Assembly: GCA_037953745.1 (NCBI GenBank)
Contig: JBAKBP010000755.1
Span: 122,001-186,000, forward strand
From: Lithodes maja
Lineage: Eukaryota > Arthropoda > Malacostraca > Decapoda > Lithodidae
DNA: 64,000 bases
Reading direction: 5' to 3'
A program made the position numbers and the translations under genes. Below the pieces are notes generated by a model. The model was not told where the DNA came from and ran no database searches. It was given only the letters and a program-made list of their open reading frames with translations. The number at the start of each line of letters is the position of its first letter. Positions within the stretch are counted from its first letter, which is position 1. This document shows, one piece after another, positions 53,722 to 64,000 of the stretch.

Positions 53722-56700
53722 CTACGACTGATCATCTACCCTCGATAAACAATCCGCAATCACATTGTCACATCCCGCAATATGCCGGATGTCCAGGTTA
53801 TACTCCTGCAACATCAATGACCACCGGGTCAGTCTCATATTGCGATTGTGAAATTGATTTAGGAATCTCAAAGGGTGATGATCAGTGTAGATAACCACGA
53901 CTGGGCCATAGGCTGGAACATACACCTCGAAGTGCCTGAGTGACAGCACAATCGCCAGTAATTCCTTTTCTATTGTAGAATAGTTCTTTTGTGCAGCATT
54001 GAACTTCTTAGAAAAGAAACTTACTGGGTGTTCCACACCTTCATTGTCTGTCTGTAGCAAGACGTCACCAGCCCCTACACCACTAGCATCTGTTGCCAGC
54101 TGAAAAGGCCTGTTAAAGTCTGGGGCCCTGAGTATCGGGTGAGTACACAGCAAATGCTTCACTAAATTAAAAGCCTTTTCACACTCAGGCGCCCACAAAA
54201 ACTTTTTGTCTTTAGATAACAAATCTGTGAGAGGTGCCAACACCGTGGAGTAACCTTTTATAAAGCGTCTGTAGTAGCCTATCATACCCAAGAATCTCAT
54301 GATCTGCTTCTTGGTGGTTGGGTGCGGAAATTTATTGATAGCCTGTACCTTGTTCTGAGGAGGGCACACCTGTCCCCTTCCCACTACAAACCCAAGGTAC
54401 TGCACAGTGGCTTTTACGAAGTCACACTTTGCCAAATTTACTACCAGACTTGCTTCACTAAGTTTCCGGAACAAGGTCTCCAGGTGCTCACAATGGCTCT
54501 CAAAGTCGTCATCATAAATGATTACATCGTCCAAGTATACGGTGCAATTTGGAATGTCCTTGACAATTTCATTCATCAGGTTCTGAAACGTTGCTGGTGC
54601 ATTCTTAAGTCCGTAGGGCATAACATTACACCGGTAAGTACTCCCGTCCACCACAAAACCACATACCTCTTTAGCGCGCTCGGACAAAGGTACTTGCCAG
54701 TAACCTTTTACTAAATCAACTTTAGACAAAAACCGAGCATTACCAATTTTATCAACACTATCATCAACCCGAGGAAGAGGATATGGGTTAGTTGGAGTCA
54801 AACCGTTTAGCCTACGGAAATCAATACAGAAGCGTACCTTGCCATCTGGTTTAGGCTGCAGTGTTACGGGGGAAGTCCATTTAACGGTACCTTTCTCTAT
54901 CAACCCTCTACCGAGCATATACTCCAACTCATCCCTCAGAGCGGGTAGTTTTATGGGGGGCACACGGTATGGGATTGACTTAAAGGGTAGATGGTGCCCC
55001 ACGTCAACATCATGCATAGCCTGAGTAGTGAGGCCTGGATGTTCAGCGAATACAGTGGGGTATAAACCGAGCAACTGACGGATAGCTTCAAATTGCGGCT
55101 CAGGCAAATGGGCTATAGCCTCGTCAGCCCTTAGGCTCGAGTTCCCCGCCCACTGATCCGCTGAAACATGGTGATCCCAGCTATCCTCCTCTGAAGCTTG
55201 ACTGTCCCCCTCTCCTTCTCCACCACGGCCGCAACAAGCCAACACAGGGACAGTGAGAGGCTCAGAGGGGCGCCTCACGTACTCTTTTATCAGGTTCACG
55301 TGACATAACTGATTCTTCTTCCTCCTGTCTGGAGTGGCAACAAGGTAATCTAGGTCCGAAATTTTCTCCACAATTTTATAGGGTCCAGTATACTTCGCCG
55401 ACAAGGGGTTACCCACCAAAGGCAACAAAATCAACACCTCCTGTCCCACAATGAACTCCCGGAGCTTCACTTTGCGATCATACCTGTCCTTCATTAAAGC
55501 TTGTGACCCTGTTAAATTCCGACCTGCCATCTCCAGACTCTTAAGCATGCGCTCACGGCTTTCAAACACATACTTCAACAAGGAACAAGGCGGCACAGTT
55601 CCTTCCCAAATTTCCCGCAGCATATTAAGGGGGCCCCTGACTCGGTGTCCAAAAATCAGCTCGTTTGGACTAAATCCCAGGCTCTCACCAGGCACTTCCC
55701 GAGCAGCAAACAGTACATACGGCAATCCAAGATCCCAATCTCTTCCGTTATCAGCACAATAACACCTGAGCATGCTTTTAAGGGTGGCATGCCACCGCTC
55801 AAGCACCCCTTGGCTCTCAGGGTGATATGCTGACGATACCACCGCCCGTATTCCATGCTGTTGCATTGTTTGCTTAAAGAGATTGGAGGTGAAATTGGAC
55901 CCCTGATCAGACTGAATCTCCTCCGGGTACCCGTACCTTGAAAAGTACCACAACAAGTTACTGACTACCGTCTTAGCCATGCCGTTTTTCATGGGGTATG
56001 CATCGGGGTATCTAGTGGCAACATCCATGATGGTTAACAAAAATTTATTACCAGCCTTTGTGGGAGGGAGGGGACCAACCATGTCAACAACAATCTTACT
56101 AAAAGGTGGCCCAATTACAGGAATAGGGTGCAACGGAGCTTTAGGAATAACTTGGTTTGGTTTCCCGACCCGTTGACAAATATCACATGAGTTTATCCAG
56201 GACTGCACATGAGACTTCATCCCCGGCCACCAAAACAACTTCCCCAAAGCCGCCACCGTTTTTCTTACCCCCAAATGTCCTGCCAGCGGTGTGTCATGCG
56301 CCAAACTCAGTAGGCTATCCCTGCACTCCCGCGGCACCATCAACTGGTCCACTACCCCGGACCCCATCTTCCAGCTACGGTTAGGGTCTTGAAAACGCCG
56401 ATACAGGATGCCATCTAAATAAAAAAAATCTCCCGGCTGTGCATCACCGTCCTCGTCGAGCTCCACAGCTCCATTAGCACACGTTTGGAGCTCAGGGTCC
56501 TCCAGCTGCAACCGACGTATATCTGAGGGTGCCAAGCGATCTAACTGCTCCCGGAGCAATGCATGACCCTCCCCGATACTGAGCTGCTCCCTCTGTCTCT
56601 CTCGATGTTCATAACGTTGCTGTCGTGGAGACTCGTCATGCCCAGCCTCGTCACTCTCGATGACAGGCCCAGGGGCTACTCCAGAACTAAGTAATGGTGC

Positions 56701-57582
56701 TAATACTGAATCACCCAGGAGAGCCGCCGAGTCAAAACTCTTAAAACCAACTCCAGCTTTAGCCTCCTCCTGTTGATCGTTCCTCTGCTGGTCTGAAGAC
56801 GGAGGACTAGGCGGTGACACTTTAGCTGCCCGAGCTCGGGTGACAGCACACGCCATGGGTTGTGCCTGGCACCGCTCGACCCACTCTCGCTCTTCCCTAC
56901 TCACGTCGGCCGGCCTCTCGGCGACGACTAAGGGTAGAACCTCAGAAGCGGGCATTGCAAAGTCGTTGCCGAGAAGAAGGTCGACGCCCTCCACTGGCAG
57001 TTTCTCCACAATCCCAACATCCAATTCACGTGCCACACCATCCACCTCCAACTCCAACCGCACCAGCGGGTATGACCGAGTTGCATTAATACCCTGCACC
57101 ACCACCACCCGAGCCGCATTTATAGGGTAGCCAGTCAAGTTTTTCATCAAAGTCTGGGAAGCACCTGTATCACGCAAGACCTCTACTCCATGCTTGCGCC
57201 CCGCCCACATCACGCAACCCCGTCCTCTATGGTCGCAAAAAACATCCTGAGCAGGGTTCGAGCCTCCCAGGTGCTTCTGCATTGGCTGTGCCTCAGCCTC
57301 TGACGAACTGCCCCGGGCAAACTCAGAAGGCTTCAGAGACACACCAATGTTGCAGGCCAAAGACACAGCTGCTGTAGGTGGTTTGCTAGGACAGACTCTT
57401 GCAAAGTGCCCCTTTTTATGACATTGATAACACTCTAACTCCCCTTTGGGCTTCCCTTGGTACTGGGAAGGGCCCGGCCCCTTCTTAAATGGGACGGTGC
57501 TAGGCTTGTGGTCAGTCTTGGTATCATAACTCTTGTACTTGTTTGCATAAGATATATTACTAACTCGGGGGGTGGGGCGTCA
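53722..57582 (-). CDS. Gmr1-like pol: zinc knuckle, protease, integrase, RT, RNase H
   Basis: The frame is open from after a TGA near 57582. It starts with a basic stretch and CYQCHKKGHFARVC zinc knuckle (about 57400). Counting from the Val codon at 57366, the protease has DTGAS at 66-70 and LLGNDF at 131-136. The integrase has H357, H364, C394, C397, then D429, D487 and E523 (35-residue D-E spacing), and a GPY/F-type module (YTGPYKIVEK...HVNLIKEY, about 659-696). The RT spans about 800-1000 with RRLNGLT, VMPYGLKNAPATFQ and YLDD (944-947). The RNase H spans about 1090-1210 with D1093, E1133 and D1162. Integrase precedes RT. All catalytic residues are present and no stop interrupts the frame. 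The N-terminus must come from gag by a -1 shift or through a nearby indel. Confidence 0.92.
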
Positions 57583-58880
57583 CGCCCCTTGTTACCTGCC
57601 TCACTACGCTGGGCAGACCCGCACCCACGAATTAATGATAGCCGGAGGTCAGCCATCTCAGCTGCCTCCTGTAGAGTTTTTGGATTCTTTTCTTTAATAG
57701 TTAAAGTCATTTCTGCACCTGTACACTTATAAAACTGCTCGAGCAGAAACAGCTCAGTCAACTGTTCGGCCGTCTCAGCTTTCTCAGAACGTGTCCAGTT
57801 TGTAAGTGCATCTTTTAAGTCCCGGGCATGTTCAAGAAAGGTCGCCTCCCTAGTCTTTGTAACACCCCGAAACTTCAATCGATATGTTTCTGGTTGCAAC
57901 TCGTATGCCCGTAGGACAGCTCTCTTCAATTCTGGGTAGTCAATGCAAGACTCTAAAGGCAGTGCATCATAAGCCTTCAGACCCTTACCCGTAAGTCTGG
58001 AGGAGACTAGAGCTGCCCACTTCTCCTCAGGCCAATTATGCTCCCTACACTTCTTCTCAAAACGATTAAAAAATTCTGTGACTTCAGTTTCACTAAATGC
58101 CGGCACCAATTTGACTAAGTGGGACAAGGACTGTTCTCTTACTTGGCCCTCACGGCCCATCCGAATCCCTGTCGACTCTGCACGAGTCTTATCTAAATCT
58201 ATTTGAGCACAATATTTCTCTGAGTCGTATCTAAGCTCAGCCTCATGCCTCCTAGTCTCAGCCTCAATCTCATGCCTCCTAGCCTCAACCTCAATCTCCT
58301 GCTTCCTAGCCTCATTCTCCTGCTTCCTAGACTCATTCTCCATCTCCTGCTTCCTAGCCTCATTCTCCATCTCCTGCTTCCTAGCCTCATTCTCCATTTT
58401 AGCAAGCTCGAGTTTAAATATCATCTCAGGAGACAGGCCGGAAGAGGGAGCTGCCACTACTGAAGGAGGGGGGGCAAGAACTGGGGAACCACCATACGCA
58501 CCGCCCGAGGGCACTCCAATCTTCCAATGCTCATCCCTCTGTGGGAGAGTGCTAACCTCCGGCAACTGAGTGGACGGCACTGTGGGAGTCGAGTGAGAGG
58601 GGATCTGGGGAGGAACCCCCCCAAACGCCCTCTCCTCCGAAACCCCATGTCGCCCACGCAACACCCAGGAAATCAGCTCCCCCTTGGACATCCCTCCTAC
58701 ATTGGATAGACCCAAAACCTTGGCTATCAGGTGCAAGCCATAAACATTCACCCCAGTCAGCCTCTCCTCCGTCACATGGTACTGCTTACTCACAAAAAGT
58801 CTAGCATCCTCCTCACTAGTTACTAACGGCACCTCCTCAAATAGCATCTCTCGCTCCTCGTCAGTACTAGGGCACGACAT
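57435..58880 (-). CDS. Gmr1-like gag
   Basis: The ATG at 58880 gives about 481 codons. An N-terminal helical region contains a SAP-like LSNVGGMSKGELISWVL. A charged coiled coil follows with tandem EARKQEMEN-type repeats (58260-58395). The retrotransposon gag core comes next (SETEVTEFFNRFEKKC, WPEEKWAALVSSRLTGKGL, ETYRLKFRGVTKTREATF, LTELFLLEQFYKC). The last 45 codons before the stop at 57435 do not look like gag. The expected basic, zinc-knuckle nucleocapsid lies in the -1 frame, shared with pol, so the boundary is a frameshift near 57570. Gag would form the particle that packages element RNA. Confidence 0.88.
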   Translation of the reverse strand: MSCPSTDEEREMLFEEVPLVTSEEDARLFVSKQYHVTEERLTGVNVYGLHLIAKVLGLSNVGGMSKGELISWVLRGRHGVSEERAFGGVPPQIPSHSTPTVPSTQLPEVSTLPQRDEHWKIGVPSGGAYGGSPVLAPPPSVVAAPSSGLSPEMIFKLELAKMENEARKQEMENEARKQEMENESRKQENEARKQEIEVEARRHEIEAETRRHEAELRYDSEKYCAQIDLDKTRAESTGIRMGREGQVREQSLSHLVKLVPAFSETEVTEFFNRFEKKCREHNWPEEKWAALVSSRLTGKGLKAYDALPLESCIDYPELKRAVLRAYELQPETYRLKFRGVTKTREATFLEHARDLKDALTNWTRSEKAETAEQLTELFLLEQFYKCTGAEMTLTIKEKNPKTLQEAAEMADLRLSLIRGCGSAQRSEAGNKGRDAPPPELVIYLMQTSTRVMIPRLTTSLAPSHLRRGRALPSTKGSPKGS

Positions 58881-59073
58881 ACTGAAGTTCACCAAAAAAT
58901 TCTCGAGACAAAAGTGTTAAACTCCCTTATGCAAGCACTAATTACTAAATTAACTGGAGTCTCTTAAATGCTCTCCTAATTGCCTTACAAAAAAAAATAT
59001 TCTTCAATATGTACGCTAAAGTACGAACAAACAAATGTTGTACAACTCTGCAAAAAATTATACTGTTCACAAA

Positions 59074-59092
59074 ATCCTAAGCAAGGTCGCCA
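59074..59092 (-). promoter_or_regulatory. Primer-binding site
   Basis: Two bases after the 5' LTR the sense strand reads TGGCGACCTTGCTTAGGAT, starting with TGG as expected for a site complementary to a tRNA 3' end. I do not name the tRNA. Confidence 0.7.
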
Positions 59093-59094
59093 TT

Positions 59095-60950
59095 TGTTAC
59101 GACCGGGCACTCGGGTACACTAGGGCTCTTACACAGGACTCGAGTATGGCTCGCTGCCACAACGGAAACACACGATCCCAACCCCAGAGTACTGCCAGCC
59201 GAACAAAAAACGCCACTACCCTCCAGAGTTCTATCTGCTATAACGGGGTATACAAGAACTCGGTACTAGCGTTTCACACAACAGACTAATAGCAAGACGG
59301 GAGTTATCTAGTCTGGTCAACAATCAAACAAAGAAGAAAGTACTACAACACTAAAGAATAGTGTTGGCCGAAGCCGAAGTAATCCACCCTTGAACTAAGA
59401 ACTTAAGAAGTCCTCCACCCTCTACTTCGGATCGGCACTATTACGTTACGTTAAACAATAGTCCTCGAGCATCAAGCAAGGAATCTTCTGATAAGTTAGA
59501 TGCTTCTCGAATACTCATAAGAAGTAAGTATCGGATTTTGAACAGCAATTTAATGAATAACTCACTGGTAATTAAAGGCTTTAAATTGACATAAGAAGAA
59601 TTATAAGAATAAGCAATAGGATATGGCAAACATTAAGAAGAAGTACTCCGACAATGCACTGGCAATAGCCTACTAAGATTGTGCTCGTGGGCCACTAATC
59701 TCTGAAGTAGCTAAGCGTGCCACACATGAAATCAATAATGCTTAAACAATAATATACATAAGGAGAAGCTTCAATACTATACTGTATCTGCTGGTCGAGC
59801 AAAGTCTAGCTGGGATATCTAAGGTTAAGAGACAATGGCTGAGCAAGCGGCTCGTAGCCTAGCGAGGTCCTTAAGACTGTGCGGCCAAATTACGGTAATT
59901 GACGGGATGCTCTCTTGAGAGATCCAGATCACTAGTATCTGGTTCTCTCCTGGCGATCCTCTCAAAGTCAAGCAAATGAGATAGCACAGTGTTGGGTGGC
60001 ACAGGCAAAAGCCCTCACTCGCAACACAGTGCTAAACTCCCACGGTACACAGTCAGAAAGACCACCTAGGCGTTCCACGTCTCCGTTGCAATTGTACTGG
60101 TTCAACCGCAACCTAGTACTCATAGGAAATCACAACTCAGAAACCCTATCCCAGTCTAGCATTGCCTAAACCAGCAGAAAACAGGAACATGAATAATCGC
60201 ACACAGGGAAATGCATATACGAGTGCAACAAACATCAATCAATCCTATTCTAGTTAACCCTTCCAAAAATAGGCTATCTAACAGGCACTTATCTCGTGAG
60301 AACTCAAGCGATAATACTTTGGCTGACTAAATCTGCACCAAAGGGGTCATGGAGGTTAAACAGGGACGAGAAGAGAAGAAGATAGGCTGTTCAGAGAGTA
60401 GAGAAAGTTCACATCAGTCGGAAGAATATGGATAGTTGCAAGGGATATGAGAGGTCGCTTTGCCTGATGAGTTCTGAGTTCTGGTGGCACGAACCTCTCT
60501 TTTTATACTCGGCCCTCTAGCGGCATATCTCAAACTACTTAAGGACCGCCCACTGGCAATCATGACGTCATATTCTCTCTCAATCTGGGATCGACAAAGA
60601 ACTTCCCACGCGCTGAAAGGGAGGAAGGGAGGAGGGAGGAGGGAATTAGGCCTACCGGCCCGCGTGGCGCACTCACTGATCCCCGTTACGTAATATCTCT
60701 CTCTCTCTCCTCTCATCATTACATATAAGTCCCACACACAATACTTATAACTAATGATATAAAATAGAACTCGTTGACTCAGATGAAAACAAAATACATA
60801 TTTATAATACTTATAGTACAACGGCTCACATAAACTGAGTTAGGAAACTCTACACAGACTACAGCCAAAGTTCCTGCCCTGACGATCCTAGCGAGGGTGG
60901 GGCCTGACTGGGCGTTCTGTACAGCATGCTCATACTCGACATGCGTCACA
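59095..60950 (-). repeat. 5' LTR of the Gmr1-like element
   Basis: Same 1856 bp as 51352-53207, one visible difference at 59816. Confidence 0.95.
60500..60507 (-). promoter_or_regulatory. TATA box in the 5' LTR
   Basis: On the sense strand GAGTATAAAAAGAGAGG contains TATAAAAA, a probable core promoter for the element RNA; GC-rich and CG-containing sequence lies upstream (right side). Confidence 0.55.
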
Positions 60951-60954
60951 TTTG
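60951..60954. repeat. 4-bp target-site duplication (TTTG), right
   Basis: Pairs with 51348-51351. Confidence 0.85.
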
Positions 60955-61955
60955 TGGAAGGAGGAAACTGAAGGTGAACGTCAATAAAAGTAAAGTAATG
61001 GTGTGTAATAGGGGAGATCATAGGGTGAATCTAGATGTGAGGCTGGATGGGGAAATATTGGAACAAGTAGAGTGTTTTAAATATCTAGGAGGAACGATAA
61101 GCAGGATTGGAGGTATGGAAATGGAGGTAAAACAGAGAGTGTGTGAAGGAAGGAAGGTTTTCGCAGCAATGGGAAGTATGTGGAAGACGAGAAATCTCTG
61201 AATGAAATTAAAAAGTGCACTGTATCAAGGAATTGTTGTGCCAACAGTGATGTATGGGGCTGAGACATGGGCTCTGAAGAAAAAGGAGAAAAGAAAGCTG
61301 GATGTGATGGAGATGAGCTGCTTGAGGAGTATGTGTGTAGTTACTCGTAGAGACGGATTGAGGAATGAAGAGATACGTAGGAGAGTGGGGCAGCAGGAAC
61401 ATTTGTCAACCAGAGTAGACAGAAGGGTGCTGTGCTGGTATGATCATGTTGAACGAATGGAAGATGAAAGGCTTACACAGAGAATATGTGAGTCAGATAC
61501 AAGGGGATATAGAAGAGCAGGAAGACCCCCATTGAGATGGAGAGACTGTAAGAAAAGCTTTGGATGATAGAGGAATGACTATAGATCAGGCAGGGGAAGT
61601 GGTGGTGGACAGGAGTGAATGGAGAATGCTTGTGAATAGTTGAGTGAACACGTGGTCATTTGGGGGAAGGGGTTGGGCGCAAGTTTGACTAGATAATAGT
61701 CCATCAGGCGCCTGACCCGGGGAGACGATTAATATGAAGGGTGCACCTGGAAGTGTGGTGGGCGGGCTTGTGGCTTCGGTTCCGCTGCATGTCTGCTTGC
61801 CGAGATCGGAACCTCTCCGGGTGGTCAGGGGCCGGGGAGATCTGGAGCGACCTTGATGATCCTGGTCTCTGGGTCTTCTCTTGGGTGACCTAGATGTGTG
61901 TGAATTTGTGTTTTTATCTGTGTTTGTTCGTTGTTTTATGCTGTGTTTGTGTTTT
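60955..61955 (+). pseudogene. Tandem duplicate of LINE 3' half, right part
   Basis: Continues 50816-51351 after the LTR element and matches 49817-50815, including the TGA after RNL and the C-terminal YDHVERMEDERLTQ. It ends where the first copy joins the second (TGTGTTT); beyond lies the original 3' continuation of the LINE. Confidence 0.9.
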
Positions 61956-62104
61956 CCCTGTTCTTGCTCTGTCTTGAGTCGGCCACCCCCAAGAAAAAAG
62001 GAAAACAAATAATAAAACAGAATGAAAACAAATAATAAAACAGAATTAAATAGAAAATACAAATACAAAAATAGGAAAAATTGGGTTTGGGACTGAGCAT
62101 ATAG

Positions 62105-62161
<57 letters not shown>

Positions 62162-62540
62162 ATATATATATTTTTTTTCTTTTCTTGTTTCTATATTCCA
62201 TCTACTCCCTCTCGGGCATCGAAAGGTGAAGCCTGTGAGGTCTCGTTCCAGTATATAGGGTGAGACATGTGAACCAATTTTAGCTGCAACCAGCACCTGC
62301 CATCTTGCCTTCGCAGGATGCATGGGCCTTAGTTGCCCACTCACGGCTCGAAGCAGCCCCATCTCTGAAGCTACCTCGTTCCAGTGCTTCACTGTCTCAC
62401 TTCCTAGACTCGGAGTCTCACTCTCAGAACGCCACCTATTGATAAATGAACTCACTAGTTATTGTCCCCCTATAACCTATTTTGAATATGGGAACATTCA
62501 TACAGTGTTATTTAATCAGGGAACAATGAGGGTATTTATT
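61956..62540. other. LINE 3' flank with (TA)n
   Basis: Noncoding. A (TA)n tract occupies about 62107-62152. The rest shows no recognised repeat. Confidence 0.5.
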
Positions 62541-62665
62541 TGGCCTTTCGGTGGGTTTTGTGGTAATGCACTGATACTTGGTACAGCACAAATTCCAACC
62601 CAATAATATCTTCCCATTGACATAACGGGATGCGAACCCGGGTCCATTGGATTACCAGTCCAGTG
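62540..62665 (-). mobile_element. tRNA-derived SINE, second family
   Basis: On the minus strand TCACTGGACTGGTAATCCAA, then ACCCGGGTTCGCATCCCG, form a tRNA-like 3' half with a B box (GGTTCGCATCC). The body downstream (AATGGGAAGATATTATTGGG and CACAAATT complement) matches the degraded copy at 5222-5350. The A box is not clear. Confidence 0.55.
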
Positions 62666-62666
62666 A

Positions 62667-62670
<4 letters not shown>

Positions 62671-62705
<35 letters not shown>
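62671..62705. repeat. (TA)n microsatellite
   Basis: TA run adjoining the SINE head. Confidence 0.95.
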
Positions 62706-62709
<4 letters not shown>

Positions 62710-62947
62710 AAGAAACTGAGGGTGGGAGGGAGGAGATAGAGGGCGAGAGATTACAAGAAATAAAAGAGTGAAGGTAAGCACAGTCTCAGCTTTGCCTGGA
62801 GCACCTGCTTTGACGGCACTGAATAGTTTCCTTTATGTCCTTTAAATCATTAATGATTATCTATTTTGTATTTTTTTATAGAATAAACTTAACTTGTTTC
62901 TTTAATCGGTACTTAGCAGTTTAAGTCTGTAAGCGTTTTACCAATAC

Positions 62948-62951
<4 letters not shown>

Positions 62952-62989
<38 letters not shown>
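62952..62989. repeat. (TA)n microsatellite
   Basis: Preceded by CAATACACCCTA, similar to the right inverted repeat of the 1760-2810 element; no partner end found. Confidence 0.95.
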
Positions 62990-62994
<5 letters not shown>

Positions 62995-64000
62995 CTGGCA
63001 CAATGACCAGGGTCTTTTAGGAGTAGATAGACTTTAGTGGCGCCAGACTTCTTGAAAGCAGCTGTGCCAAGTCTAGTTGAGAGACCTGGTATTGTGAGTT
63101 TCACTCTGATACCCTTCCAATTGGGCATGACTAGTTTTGCCGTGCCTCTAAGCATTTTTGTCTCAATAAACATTTGTGTAGAATGAGCCAATAGAGTGTT
63201 ACTAGTTTCGTCTAACCAGTTGTTAGTTAGTGGCAGCGCTGTATTTTGCTGCTAGGCGTGGCTGGTCGGGGGAGGAAGGGGAGGATGGAATGTTGCTCTC
63301 TCGCGGGGGGGGGGGGGGGGGGGGGGAGGTGGAGGTAGTGTTGCTAAGTAACACGAGTTTAATTAATTGTGTGACCATTGCAAGTTCAGTTGTGTTACAA
63401 TATAAAGATGTACTTTATTTTATCTGCCACACTGTTTTAGTTAATTTGTTAACACAGGAATACTCTAGTACAAGTTATTCTTGTGACAACCCGCGACCAT
63501 AACAAATTCGTCTGCAGTATAGCTCTTTATGACACACAAAGTCATTATTGAGGAAATAATAGCGCAATATGATTGTTAACTTGTGTTTACAACACCATTA
63601 AGGCATTTAATACAAAGTATGAATATATTTGTATCCTTAATGTCTTATGACAGGCCGAATTAAGCTATGAATAGCCTACATATGCCAGCCTAGACCTAGT
63701 CAAGGTTAATTGATGCACAAATTCATGTGCTGCGACAACACGTAGCCTACCATTAGTAGATTTTAACCCTCATTTATTGCGGAAATGTTTTATTCCAACT
63801 CCCCACCACCTCTGAGTTAGATTAGGGTAGCCTATTCCTCAACAAATTTGAAAGTATCACAGGAATAAAATTATGAAAAGAATTACCCTAGGCTTAGCCT
63901 AAAAAATGAATAAATAATAAACGTTGTGTGAATAATTTTGTTTAGCCTAGCCTAGGCTATAACCTAGGTTTATTTTGAAAAAGTTAGGGCTATTTAGGCT
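62990..64000. other. No recognisable gene; G-run at 63306-63327
   Basis: Uninterrupted run of over 20 G within a G-rich stretch (63290-63340). Otherwise AT-rich sequence with no supportable frame. Confidence 0.5.

Larger units (their letters stand above)
51352..60950 (-). mobile_element. Gmr1-like Ty3/Gypsy LTR retrotransposon, nearly intact
   Basis: Two 1856-bp LTRs bracket a 5.9-kb interior encoding gag and pol on the minus strand, with primer-binding site, polypurine tract, TG...CA LTR ends and TTTG duplications. Pol order is protease-integrase-RT-RNase H, the arrangement of Gmr1-like elements rather than ordinary Gypsy. LTRs differ at one position by eye (52073 A versus 59816 T), so insertion is very recent. 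Confidence 0.93.

Noticed and set aside
55451..58709. Plus-strand frames opposite Gmr1-like gag and pol
   Set aside because: Antisense shadows; no domain.
1..64000. CRISPR array, bacterial operon or viral genome
   Set aside because: No regularly spaced identical repeats with unique spacers, no bacterial gene layout; spliced gene structure, SINEs and LINEs show eukaryotic DNA.

Overview
This is eukaryotic genomic DNA made almost entirely of transposable elements. I find no convincing host gene, rRNA or functional tRNA gene. Long (TA)n, (CA)n and (CT)n microsatellites, many LINE families, BEL/Pao and Gypsy LTR elements, Penelope-like (GIY-YIG) fragments and swarms of TTAA-flanked MITEs suggest a large invertebrate genome. 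A decapod crustacean (crayfish, lobster or shrimp relative) is my best guess; this is an inference from repeat style, not proven.

Layout. 1-5.4 kb: Penelope-like 3' remnants and a TA-flanked inverted-repeat element with a TTAA MITE inside. 6.1-10.3 kb: a LINE 3' half with an intact RNase H, its 3' ends, a 42-bp perfect palindrome and duplicated simple-sequence blocks. 10.3-13 kb: a CR1-like LINE split by a 5'-truncated but still open LINE. 13-16.1 kb: an old diverged tandem array holding a hAT-like MITE and a tRNA-derived SINE. 16.1-19.2 kb: a TTAA MITE and LINE 3' fragments. 19.3-25.8 kb: a complete two-gene PIF/Harbinger transposon (TIRs, TAA target duplication, intact HARBI1-type transposase, three-exon MADF-like partner), apparently inside a solo LTR. 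26.3-41.8 kb: TTAA MITEs and a decayed BEL/Pao element. The BEL leader carries a full-length LINE whose 1275-aa ORF has a 2A ribosome-skipping motif and a PHD-type finger, flanked by an identical 185-bp target duplication; its gag carries a TTAA MITE. 41.9-47.5 kb: Penelope-like 3' end, a very long (TA)n, more MITEs and a decayed minus-strand LINE. 47.5-62 kb: a decayed LINE whose 3' half is tandemly duplicated. The second copy holds a 9.6-kb, nearly intact Gypsy-type LTR retrotransposon with two 1856-bp LTRs that differ at one base. Its pol order is protease, integrase, reverse transcriptase, RNase H (Gmr1-like) instead of the usual Gypsy order. 62-64 kb: SINE and microsatellite sequence.

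The elements are genetic parasites and do not form a host pathway. What links them is nesting, which gives relative ages: the Gmr1-like, 2A-LINE and Harbinger insertions look young, while the BEL element, the LINE at 44.9-47.5 kb and the 13-16 kb array look old.
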